Below, piece by piece: positions 1-6,462 of a stretch of DNA of 7,946 nt. Every line of letters starts with the position of its first letter. Position 1 is the stretch's first letter. The notes below the pieces were generated by a model, which ran no database searches, was not told the DNA's origin, and saw only the letters and a list, made by a program, of their open reading frames with translations. The stretch lies in NCBI GenBank assembly GCA_009700815.1, contig WLLG01000086.1, forward strand, positions 1 to 7,946, written 5' to 3'. A program made the position numbers and the translations under genes. The stretch comes from Actinomycetota bacterium. GTDB taxonomy: Bacteria; Actinomycetota; Acidimicrobiia; Acidimicrobiales; Microtrichaceae.

Positions 1-800
1 AGACAGTCACCAACGGTAGGTTCACACAAGCACTTGGCGGCAAGGGCGCAAACCAAGCCAGCGCTGCAGCCCTGCTTGGAGCCGAGGTTGCCTTTGTCGG
101 CTGTACTGGTACAGATGAGTACGCAGACGCGATTCGGGCGGACTTGCGGGCGCGTGGGATCAACATTGATCACCTGCATGCGGTTTCGGATGCTGCAACC
201 GGAACTGCGTTGATCAACGTGGACTCGCAGGGCGAGAACACAATTGCCGTGGCTCCGGGCGCCAACCGATGCCTGAGCGAGCAGCAACTGCGTCAAGCCT
301 TTGCCGAGTTGCAACCCGAGGTACTCATTGTGGGCTTCGAGATAGGCCTTGAGGTGGCAGCGCTGGCACTACGGATCGGTCAGGAACTCAAAGCTTCAGA
401 ATCACAGTTGGGTGAATGCAGAACTATCTGCAATCCGAGTCCGATTGATCTGAGCGACCCATCTTGGATCGCCGATTGCGACACCATCATTGTGAATCAG
501 GGCGAGGCCGATGCGTATGGCGGCGCCGCAGAATTGTTGACACTCGGCGCTACCGAAGTGTTGGTAACGAAGGGCGCAGCCGGAGCGGAATTACATCACG
601 GCGGCAAGGTCCGTGCTTTCAGCAGTTACACCGTGAACGCAATCGACAGCACCGGGGCGGGCGATAGTTTTTGCGCAGCCTTTGCAGCCAGCGCAGACCC
701 TGCATTTGCCTGCGCTGCTGGCGCACTCGCGACCCGCTCTGTTGGGGCACGAGCAGCACTGCCCACACGAGCTGACGTAGAGGCGTTGCTGCGGGCATAA
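1..800 (+). CDS. rbsK: Ribokinase (PfkB family), N-terminus cut by window edge
   Basis: The protein phosphorylates D-ribose with ATP to ribose 5-phosphate in the cytoplasm. The reading frame is open from the left edge (first full codon at position 3) to a TAA at 798-800, giving 265 visible residues. By comparison with E. coli ribokinase about 28 N-terminal residues are missing. Visible motifs are the substrate-binding GGKGANQA (visible residues 12-19), a TGTALI...GENTI...PGAN stretch (about 67-88), IVNQGEAD (about 163-170), VTKGAAG (about 188-194), and the anion-hole/catalytic motif DSTGAGDSF (216-224). The GAGD aspartate, codon 663-665, is the expected catalytic base. The ATG at 144 is internal and not the true start. 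The gene converges on a nucleoside hydrolase 36 bases away, which would supply its ribose. Another PfkB sugar kinase is possible, but the GGKGANQA and GENTI/PGAN signatures favour ribokinase. Confidence 0.9.
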   Translation, partial: TVTNGRFTQALGGKGANQASAAALLGAEVAFVGCTGTDEYADAIRADLRARGINIDHLHAVSDAATGTALINVDSQGENTIAVAPGANRCLSEQQLRQAFAELQPEVLIVGFEIGLEVAALALRIGQELKASESQLGECRTICNPSPIDLSDPSWIADCDTIIVNQGEADAYGGAAELLTLGATEVLVTKGAAGAELHHGGKVRAFSSYTVNAIDSTGAGDSFCAAFAASADPAFACAAGALATRSVGARAALPTRADVEALLRA

Positions 801-836
801 GCAGCGCTTCCCCATCAGAACCCTGCTTCTTCCTAG

Positions 837-1784
837 TTACGGCGCTGCCGCTATCGAATCAAGAATCAGGTTTGTGGCAGCAACAGCGTCGATCGTCTGT
901 GCCCACTGAACCGGACCACCCTCTGCCATCCAGGACCGCTGATCCATAAGCGTCATCCCGCGAGTCAGCCCACCAGTCAACTCCACCTCGACGTAGCGCT
1001 GCACAAATTCAAATAACTCAGGATCAGTCACCGCTAATGCGGCACAGGGGTCATACAACACAGCCTCAGCGTTACTTCCCGTCAGTGCCCGGATGTTGTC
1101 CAGATAGCCGCCGAGCATGCCGGAGCAAAACTCTCCGAACGCAGTACCGGTAGCTCGCGATGCAGCAACTAGAGCGTCATCAACACAGAGTTGATGGGTC
1201 AGATCCAGCCCACATTGCACAATCTTTGCGCCACTGCGAAATACCACGTCAGCGGCCTTGGGGTCGAAGCTGATGTTGAACTCGGCGGCAGCAGTGATGT
1301 TGCCATAGGTGCCACCCCCCATCATGGTGATGCCAGCAATCCGATCCACAAGGGTGGAATCGCGTTGAAGTGCGAGAGCCAAGTTGGTCATGGGGCCAAT
1401 CGCCAGAATCCAAGCACCGGGATGTTCGCCAGTCGCCTCGATCAAGTACCCGGCCGCATCCTCACCCGCAACTGAGCGAGTCAGTTCTGGCATGGTCGCG
1501 CCGACAAGGCCGTTGTCGCCATGAACAAAGGATGCGAACTGCCCCGGTTGACCATTCAGGGGCACAGCAGCACCAGAGTGAACCTCAACCTCACTACCGA
1601 GCAATTGCAGCACCGTGAGAGCGTTGATGGTGGTCTGCTCAACGGCAACGTTGCCAGCCACGGTGGTCACTCCGAGCAGTTGGCCGCGGTGCGCCGCTAC
1701 GGCAAGCGCAATAGCGTCATCGTGGCCAGGGTCGCAATCAACAAAGAACTTTTCACGCATTGGTTCGCTCATCAGTTCACTCAT
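837..1784 (-). CDS. Inosine/uridine-preferring nucleoside hydrolase
   Basis: The enzyme hydrolyses the N-glycosidic bond of nucleosides to ribose plus base, for cytoplasmic salvage. From the start at 1784 it is 315 aa, normal for the family. The N-terminal calcium/ribose motif DCDPGHDDA (residues 16-24) is intact. Further family blocks are VHGDNGL (88-93), AIGPMTNLA (128-136), MGGGTYGNITAAAEFN (155-170) and GLDLTHQ (192-198). In the C-terminal block, where family members usually read HDPCA, this protein has YDPCA. Tyr244 replaces the His that acts as leaving-group acid, while the following Asp245 calcium ligand is kept. Start choice is uncertain: ATG codons lie at 1784, 1772 and 1760, a GTG-free upstream ATG at 1802, and none has a strong Shine-Dalgarno. 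Convergent with ribokinase and divergent from the membrane-protein gene. The base preference cannot be read from sequence. Confidence 0.88.
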   Translation of the reverse strand: MSELMSEPMREKFFVDCDPGHDDAIALAVAAHRGQLLGVTTVAGNVAVEQTTINALTVLQLLGSEVEVHSGAAVPLNGQPGQFASFVHGDNGLVGATMPELTRSVAGEDAAGYLIEATGEHPGAWILAIGPMTNLALALQRDSTLVDRIAGITMMGGGTYGNITAAAEFNISFDPKAADVVFRSGAKIVQCGLDLTHQLCVDDALVAASRATGTAFGEFCSGMLGGYLDNIRALTGSNAEAVLYDPCAALAVTDPELFEFVQRYVEVELTGGLTRGMTLMDQRSWMAEGGPVQWAQTIDAVAATNLILDSIAAAP

Positions 1785-1887
1785 CAGCCTAGGTTTCCAC
1801 ATCGCAGTACCAGAACTGAGTGGTTGCGCGATAACTTCAGATGCTTCAAGCGTGCTGGTGTACGCCAGATCTCAGGTGGTTGCTCAC

Positions 1888-2628
1888 GTGTCGGATTCAC
1901 CCGAAACCCTTCCAGAGGATGCAGTGCCGCGAAGCGGTGCACTACGTGCCCTGTTCGAGCCACTCTCAGCTGGCGATGATCATTACGACCGACCACGAGA
2001 CCGGCCGGCAATGCGACTGCTTCCCTTTGCTGGAGTGGCTGCAGCCATTGAGTTTTTTGATCTCTCACTTACCTCTCGGTTGCATCGTGCGATGCCCGGT
2101 GGCGAAATGGTGGAACAGTTGGGGACCATCGTAAGTCTGTGCGCGAACCTGCTGTTTGTGCTGCTCATGGCCCTTTCAGCAGCAATGCTCCTATTTGCCA
2201 ATCGTAGGACCCCTCGAATCGCCATGCCGCTTATGGTCGGCTACCTGAGCTTTGCGGGAATGAACCTGCTCATCAATCTGACGACTCTGATCGCCGCCCC
2301 TGCATTGAGCACCCAGAGCCAGTTGGGCCTCACACTGGACTTGGGCTTGGCATTTATTTCCATCACTTTGAACTTCTCTCTCTGGTATCAACTTGCAGAC
2401 GCGCACCTACCGGGAGGCGCCTTCGACTTTGAGCCAAACGGTCATCGCCCAGAGGAACCCCCAAGATGGTTCGACTACTTCGTGCTGTCGTTCTTCACGA
2501 ACTCAACGTTCGGGCCAACGCTCGAGAACACCCGAACCCGTCCAGCCAAAGCGCTCATGATGGTCCAGACCTCGATCGCTCTGGTGATTCTGGTGCTGCT
2601 GGTAGCCCGGATCATCCAAGCCGACTAG
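1888..2628 (+). CDS. Multi-pass membrane protein, ion-channel-like C-terminus
   Basis: No named function recognised. From a GTG at 1888 it is 246 aa. That start is preceded by AGGTGG (1874-1879) at 8 bases spacing. The frame stays open upstream to 1615, but that part runs antisense through the hydrolase and has no hydrophobic character. A hydrophilic, Asp/Pro-rich N-terminus (1-40) is followed by a short hydrophobic patch (44-58) and likely membrane helices at about 80-104, 110-136, 147-170 and 222-243. Before the last helix, FVLSFFTNSTFGPT (198-211) followed by TRTRPAKAL resembles the pore helix, filter and inner-helix entry of two-helix potassium channels. However, STFGPT stands where TVGYGD would be, so potassium selectivity is not supported. 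Divergent from the nucleoside hydrolase. Transport or channel function is inference only. Confidence 0.75.
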   Translation: MSDSPETLPEDAVPRSGALRALFEPLSAGDDHYDRPRDRPAMRLLPFAGVAAAIEFFDLSLTSRLHRAMPGGEMVEQLGTIVSLCANLLFVLLMALSAAMLLFANRRTPRIAMPLMVGYLSFAGMNLLINLTTLIAAPALSTQSQLGLTLDLGLAFISITLNFSLWYQLADAHLPGGAFDFEPNGHRPEEPPRWFDYFVLSFFTNSTFGPTLENTRTRPAKALMMVQTSIALVILVLLVARIIQAD

Positions 2629-2646
2629 CGCTTGAGGTGGGTGTTG

Positions 2647-2695
2647 CTGAGTTCTGCGCTCAGATAGCCCATCAGTCAGTTTGAGCGGCGCTCAG
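2647..2695. terminator. Two small tandem hairpins between convergent genes
   Basis: Two short inverted repeats lie between the stop codons of the membrane protein and the SCO6745-family gene. The first is CTGAG/CTCAG (2647-2651 with 2659-2663, loop 7). The second is TGAGC/GCTCA (2682-2686 with 2690-2694, loop 3). Their right arms share the 8-base direct repeat GCGCTCAG (2656-2663 and 2688-2695). Neither is followed by a T-run, so bidirectional termination is only a guess from the position. Confidence 0.25.
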
Positions 2696-2711
2696 TCGGT
2701 TCGTCGGTCTG

Positions 2712-3596
2712 TCAGTTGACTCGGCGGTCGCGTGCCGCCGGCATCCAGTTGGGCCCTGCAGTCGCATCGATCCTGTCCATAAACCGCGACCCAACGGGTT
2801 CAATCAGTTCGACGAACTGCCGGGTGAGTTCCTCCCCGAGCGACCGCCAGGCAACCTCGGTGAGTTCGTTGGTGCGCAGCTCGATGCGTTCCCGCAGGTC
2901 AAGGCCTGCCTGATTCACCACTCCGCCCGCTGCTAGCCCACGCTGCTCAAGATCGGCTAACGCAAGCTCTAGGGCAGCATCATCAGCCCCCCGGCTTCGG
3001 GGAATCCAATCCCCCGGGTAGTTCAGGTGCGCGTCGTGCAGCAGTCCGGCCTGCGTACCACTCAGATTCTCTGCGAGCAGAATTCCAAAGTGGGTGTCAC
3101 CGCGATATTCGCGAATGCAATTGAGAGCGAGCCAAGCTGAGACGAGTGGGTCTTGTGATCGACTCCATTGCCGGTGAGCAGCGAACAGCACTCTCCCAGA
3201 GGATGGCAGCGAGTCGACCACTTCCCAAAGCCGCTCGCCCATACCAGCTAACGCATCGCAGATTTCTGGGGCAGTAGCTCGAACACCAATGCCAACTGCC
3301 TCGTTACGCACCTGAGTGATCTGCTCAAAGGTGGTCACGGCTGCGGCCATCTCTAGGGAGATCTGCACAAACCCAGGGTGAATCGAATAGAAAGCGGCCG
3401 CGACGCTTTGGTGCCCGGCCGCAGCTAGGGGTGCACCACGACTTGCGATGTAATAGCCAAACCCGTTCTCGATCCCCAAGCGGGTATAGGCCTCGATGGC
3501 CGTTGGGTCCCAGTAGATCCATCCGATCAACCGGTGCGAGGCCATTGAGGCCCTAGCCGAAAGCTCAGTCCAGTTGGTTCCACTTGTGTCAGCCAT
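2712..3596 (-). CDS. SCO6745 family protein (SalA-like, winged-helix C-terminus)
   Basis: This is a member of the actinobacterial SCO6745 family, which is often described as SalA-like helix-turn-helix. Its molecular function is not established. From the ATG at 3596 it is 294 aa, close to family length. Family-like blocks are a mixed N-terminal helical part (about 15-50), ASRGAPL (51-57), AAFYSIHP (67-74), LFAAHRQW (137-144) and IREYRGDTHFGILLAENL (161-178), the strongest signature. The C-terminal 205-275 segment is helical and consistent with a winged-helix fold. The frame continues upstream through an ATG at 3653 and GTG at 3656. None of these starts has a good Shine-Dalgarno; I chose 3596 because the conserved domain begins shortly after it. 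It follows pyrH in the same direction with a ~112-base gap and no clear terminator, so read-through is possible. It occupies the place where frr usually lies. Confidence 0.75.
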   Translation of the reverse strand: MADTSGTNWTELSARASMASHRLIGWIYWDPTAIEAYTRLGIENGFGYYIASRGAPLAAAGHQSVAAAFYSIHPGFVQISLEMAAAVTTFEQITQVRNEAVGIGVRATAPEICDALAGMGERLWEVVDSLPSSGRVLFAAHRQWSRSQDPLVSAWLALNCIREYRGDTHFGILLAENLSGTQAGLLHDAHLNYPGDWIPRSRGADDAALELALADLEQRGLAAGGVVNQAGLDLRERIELRTNELTEVAWRSLGEELTRQFVELIEPVGSRFMDRIDATAGPNWMPAARDRRVN

Positions 3597-3708
3597 CACC
3601 GGAGAATACTCGCTCTGTCTTGCGTCAGACCCCGCCCGCCGGGTCCCTCGCATCACAGACCGGGCCTAGGGCTGGCGGTCGCCTTGAGCGTGGCGGGGCT
3701 AGCCAGAA

Positions 3709-4425
3709 CTAGGAGACAACAGTGCCGATGTGTTCGCCTGCAAGTAGCGGGGCGATGTTTTCGCCCATCAGGTCGAACACGCAGATCGGTAGGTTGTTAT
3801 CCATGCACAAGGTGATTGCGGTGGAATCCATGACCTTGAGTCCACGGTTGAGCACATCGATATAGGACACCTCGGTCAGCATCTCGGCGGTGGGGTCGAG
3901 TCGAGGGTCAGCGGTGTAGACGCCGTCCACTCCGTTCTTGCCCATCAGGATTGCTTCGGCGTCGATCTCTACTGCGCGCAGGGCCGAGGTGGTGTCGGTA
4001 GTAAAGAACGGGTTGCCGGTTCCGGCCGCAAAGATCACCACACGCCCCTTCTCAAGGTGACGGATTGCCTTGCGGCGAATATACGGTTCGGCCACCTGCG
4101 ACATCTGAATCGCTGTTTGCACTCGAGTCGGTTGGCCCAGGCGCTCAAGGGTTTCTTGCAGGCCGAGTCCGTTGATAATCGTGGCAAGCATGCCCATGTA
4201 GTCGGCCTGAGCGCGGTCCATTCCCGCGCCTTCGCCAGTCATGCCGCGCCAGATGTTGCCGCCACCCACAACGATTGCAATGTCCACTTCGAACTGTTGC
4301 TTTACTGCAACAATCTCGGCGGCGAGCCTGGTCACAACTTCACCGTCGATCCCAAAGCCCTCATCCCCGGCGAAAGCTTCGCCAGAGAGTTTGATGAGGA
4401 CCCGGGACCAACGTGGTGCAGTCAT
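3709..4425 (-). CDS. pyrH: UMP kinase (uridylate kinase)
   Basis: The enzyme transfers phosphate from ATP to UMP to give UDP, in cytoplasmic pyrimidine nucleotide synthesis; bacterial UMP kinases are hexameric amino-acid-kinase-fold enzymes. From the ATG at 4425 it is 238 aa, the usual length. Diagnostic segments are VLIKLSGEAF (9-18, phosphate-binding lysine), VVGGGNIWRG (52-61), DRAQADYMGMLAT (70-82, UMP site), GTGNPFFTTDT (135-145) and GKNGVDGVYTADP (162-174, ATP site), with DSTAI (200-204). The frame is open a further 19 codons upstream, but those overlap the end of tsf and do not look like the family. The stop of tsf is 22 bases upstream, so the gene is probably co-transcribed with tsf and rpsB. 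The Shine-Dalgarno is weak (GGAT at about -10). Confidence 0.97.
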   Translation of the reverse strand: MTAPRWSRVLIKLSGEAFAGDEGFGIDGEVVTRLAAEIVAVKQQFEVDIAIVVGGGNIWRGMTGEGAGMDRAQADYMGMLATIINGLGLQETLERLGQPTRVQTAIQMSQVAEPYIRRKAIRHLEKGRVVIFAAGTGNPFFTTDTTSALRAVEIDAEAILMGKNGVDGVYTADPRLDPTAEMLTEVSYIDVLNRGLKVMDSTAITLCMDNNLPICVFDLMGENIAPLLAGEHIGTVVS

Positions 4426-4447
4426 TCTTGTATCCGACTCTCTGTGC

Positions 4448-5239
4448 TTAGGAGCCGATGATTGCTTGTGCGAAACGCGCAATGCGAGCCTCGCCTAAAC
4501 GCTCAGCCACGGTCTCTTTCTCTCCGAACACACCCTGCTCCGGCAGCACGCGTTCTGCATACCAAGAGTTCAGGCGGCCGTCGACAATCTTTGGGACAGC
4601 CTGTTCGGGCTTGCCCTCTTTGCGTGTGAGTTCCTCGAAAGAAACACGTGCCCGTTCGACGAGTTCCGGGTCGATCTCGTCACGGCTGAGCGCGTCGGGC
4701 TTTGCGAAGGCGATATGCAACGCAATCTCGTGCGCTGCCTCTTCGGTTGCACCGGTCACCTCGAGCAAGACCCCGTTGACGCCACGGCCGTCTTGGCGGT
4801 GCAGGTAGGTATCGAGCAGGTTTCCGTCAGCTGCTTCAAAGCGAACAACAAGACCAAGCTCGATGTTCTCTTTCTTTTGAATCTTGAGCGTGTCGAGTTC
4901 ATCAGACAGTGTGTCAACTGCTGACTCTCCACCTTCGAGCACGGCATCAGCCAGCTTCTGAGTGAGGGCAACAAAGTCGTCAGACTTGCCAGAGAAATCA
5001 GTCTCGGCTTTGAGCTGCACCATGGCAGCGACATTGCCGCTCTGTGCAATAGCAATCGCACCCTGGTTGTTCTCTCGGTCTTCAAGGGTTGCAACCTTGC
5101 TCAACCCTTTTTGACGCAGAATTCCGGCTGCCTTTTCACGGTCGCCGTCGGCCTCAACGAGTGCCTTCTTGGCGTCCATCATTCCGGCGCCGGTTGCATC
5201 GCGCAAGGACTTCACTTCTGCTGCAGTAATCGCTGCCAT
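4448..5239 (-). CDS. tsf: Elongation factor Ts
   Basis: EF-Ts is the cytoplasmic nucleotide exchange factor that releases GDP from EF-Tu. The gene encodes 263 aa, slightly shorter than E. coli EF-Ts (283 aa). The N-terminal UBA-like domain carries the family signature LRDATGAGMMDAKKAL (12-27). The core contains ETDF (79-82), whose Asp-Phe pair is the segment that inserts into EF-Tu. The usual following VAKN is replaced by SGKSDDF. The second core half includes EIALHIAFAKPDAL (171-184), and the C-terminus carries VLPEQGVFGEKETV (231-244). The ATG overlaps the last base of the rpsB stop (TGATG), and a GGAG lies 8 bases upstream inside the rpsB tail, which fixes the start and suggests translational coupling. 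Confidence 0.97.
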   Translation of the reverse strand: MAAITAAEVKSLRDATGAGMMDAKKALVEADGDREKAAGILRQKGLSKVATLEDRENNQGAIAIAQSGNVAAMVQLKAETDFSGKSDDFVALTQKLADAVLEGGESAVDTLSDELDTLKIQKKENIELGLVVRFEAADGNLLDTYLHRQDGRGVNGVLLEVTGATEEAAHEIALHIAFAKPDALSRDEIDPELVERARVSFEELTRKEGKPEQAVPKIVDGRLNSWYAERVLPEQGVFGEKETVAERLGEARIARFAQAIIGS

Positions 5240-6258
5240 CAGTTGGTCTCCGTTTCTGGCGCACCTTCTGCTGCTGGTTCTTCTGCTTCTGCTTCGGGTG
5301 TCACACGCGCTGGCTGATCGGGAACGATCTCGCCCGCAGCAGCTACCCCAGAGGTATCGGATCCTTGAATCTCGGGCTCAACCGCAATGAGTCCGGCTTG
5401 GGCATCGGACTCAAGGGCTTCTTCGTTGGCGCTCAACAAGCGAGCATCCGTAGCAGCGGCCTTTGCAGTTGCCTCGACGCGTGCACGGTCCTGCTGGTTG
5501 CGATACTCGGCTGCTTCTTCCGCGCTGCGCTCACGCTTCGCTGGCTTTGCAGCCTCTGGGTGCGTCTTTGAGCGCATCAGGCGACCTTCGAGCACTGCAT
5601 CGGCAATGACACGGGTCAGCAAGTCGCCGGAGCGAATTGCATCGTCGTTGCCCGGGATGACGTACTGGATGATGTCGGGATCGCAGTTGGTATCGACCAC
5701 TGCAACCACTGGAATCTTCAACTTGTTGGCCTCGGTGACTGCGATGTCTTCTTTTTTCGTGTCCAAGATGAACACCACATCGGGAAGCCGCTCCATGTTG
5801 CGGATGCCGTTCAAGTTGCGCTCGAGCTTCTCAAGCTCACGAGACAACAGCAGCGCCTCTTTTTTGGGCATGAGTTCAAACTCACCGGTATCGCGCATGT
5901 GCTGGTATTCCTTCATCTTCTGCACACGCTTCGAGATGGTTTCAAAGTTGGTCAACATACCGCCGAGCCAACGCTGGTTGATGTACGGCATGCCACAGTT
6001 CAGAGCATGGCTTTGGATTGGATCCTGAGCCTGCTTCTTGGTGCCGATAAACAACACGGTCCCTCCGTCGGCGACAAGGTCACGGACAAAGGTGTACGAC
6101 TTTTCGATACCACTCAGGGTCTGATGCAGGTCGATCAGGTAGATACCGCCGCGATCACCGTGGATGAATCGCTTCATCTTGGGATTCCAGCGACGGGTCT
6201 GATGGCCGAAATGAACTCCGGCATCCAAGAGCTGCTTCATAGTGACTACTGGTGTCAC
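5239..6258 (-). CDS. rpsB: 30S ribosomal protein S2 with long acidic C-terminal tail
   Basis: S2 binds late to the 30S subunit near S1 (where present) and the mRNA exit side. The GTG start at 6258 is fixed by an AAGGAG 6 bases upstream and by the family-typical start VTMKQLLDAGVHFGHQTRRW (residues 5-24). Other hallmarks are NPKMKRFI (25-32), GTKKQAQ (72-78), YINQRWLGGMLTNF (92-105), PDVVFILDTKKE (159-170) and IPVVAVVDTNCDPD (182-195). The conserved core ends near residue 228. Residues 229-339 form a low-complexity tail rich in Ala and Glu, first mixed charge then acidic, ending in TETN. Total length 339 aa exceeds the ~230-260 of most bacteria; actinobacterial S2 proteins are commonly extended, but this tail is on the long side. 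The gene overlaps tsf by one base. Confidence 0.98.
   Translation of the reverse strand: MTPVVTMKQLLDAGVHFGHQTRRWNPKMKRFIHGDRGGIYLIDLHQTLSGIEKSYTFVRDLVADGGTVLFIGTKKQAQDPIQSHALNCGMPYINQRWLGGMLTNFETISKRVQKMKEYQHMRDTGEFELMPKKEALLLSRELEKLERNLNGIRNMERLPDVVFILDTKKEDIAVTEANKLKIPVVAVVDTNCDPDIIQYVIPGNDDAIRSGDLLTRVIADAVLEGRLMRSKTHPEAAKPAKRERSAEEAAEYRNQQDRARVEATAKAAATDARLLSANEEALESDAQAGLIAVEPEIQGSDTSGVAAAGEIVPDQPARVTPEAEAEEPAAEGAPETETN
5248..5251 (-). promoter_or_regulatory. Shine-Dalgarno of tsf inside the rpsB tail
   Basis: GGAG on the minus strand, 8 bases before the tsf ATG at 5239-5237. It lies within the last codons of rpsB, so ribosomes finishing S2 terminate on top of the tsf start. This fits coupled, roughly balanced synthesis of S2 and EF-Ts. 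Confidence 0.6.
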
Positions 6259-6264
6259 GGTCTT

Positions 6265-6270
6265 CTCCTT
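6265..6270 (-). promoter_or_regulatory. Shine-Dalgarno of rpsB
   Basis: AAGGAG on the minus strand, 6 bases before the GTG start. A second GGAG lies at 6271-6274. The pair directly abuts a hairpin at 6272-6295, so access to the site may depend on folding. Confidence 0.75.
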
Positions 6271-6271
6271 C

Positions 6272-6295
6272 TCCTCGGTTGATCGAACCCGAGAA
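6272..6295 (-). promoter_or_regulatory. Leader hairpin next to the rpsB ribosome binding site
   Basis: On the minus strand CTCGGGTT (6293-6286) pairs with AACCGAG (6280-6274) with one bulged G and a five-base loop. A few more pairs (TT with GA, one wobble) extend the stem into the upstream GGAG. The S2 protein represses its own operon in several bacteria, so this could be an autoregulatory site. I do not recognise a known S2 leader motif. Confidence 0.3.
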
Positions 6296-6408
6296 CCACG
6301 CTCCCCTCATTCAAGGCAAGCGACCGAGGTTGTTCCGGGTAAACATTCACCATCGTTGCCAAGGTGGCAGCGAGTGGGCATAACTGTGCCCCTTGTGGAG
6401 CCGAATTG

Positions 6409-6439
6409 AGTGTAGTGCTGCTCGCCTACTCAGTTCCAA
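6409..6439 (-). promoter_or_regulatory. Candidate promoter of rpsB-tsf-pyrH
   Basis: A -10-like TACACT (6414-6409, fitting TAnnnT) and a -35-like TTGGAA (6439-6434) are separated by 19 bases, longer than the ideal 17. It would give a leader of roughly 145 bases. It lies in the 204-base gap after the M23-like gene, where a promoter for a ribosomal operon is expected. Confidence 0.3.
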
Positions 6440-6462
6440 AGCGGGCCATGCGCAAGCGGGGT

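Noticed and set aside
801..848. GCAGCGC/GCGCTGC inverted repeat between ribokinase and hydrolase as terminator.
   Set aside because: The arms are 34 bases apart, one lies inside hydrolase coding sequence, and no T-run follows.
1832..1837. TAACTT as a -10 element for the membrane-protein gene.
   Set aside because: No -35-like hexamer lies at a suitable distance and TAnnnT alone is too common.
1615..1887. In-frame upstream extension of the membrane-protein gene to an ATG at 1615.
   Set aside because: It runs antisense through the N-terminus of the well-supported nucleoside hydrolase, has no membrane or family features, and a GTG at 1888 has a better ribosome binding site.
1521..1979. Plus-strand open frame of 152 codons.
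   Set aside because: It is the shadow of the nucleoside hydrolase on the other strand, continuing into the intergenic region, with no recognisable protein features.
4426..4482. Longer start for pyrH at 4482.
   Set aside because: It would overlap the end of tsf and adds residues absent from UMP kinases; the family start begins at MTAPRWSRVLIKLSGEAF.
5387..6028. Plus-strand open frame of 213 codons.
   Set aside because: It lies wholly antisense to rpsB; the Ser-rich product reflects S2 codon composition and not a gene.
6376..6391. GGGCA/TGCCC inverted repeat as terminator of the M23-like gene.
   Set aside because: Only five pairs, no T-run, and it would lie downstream of the candidate rpsB promoter.
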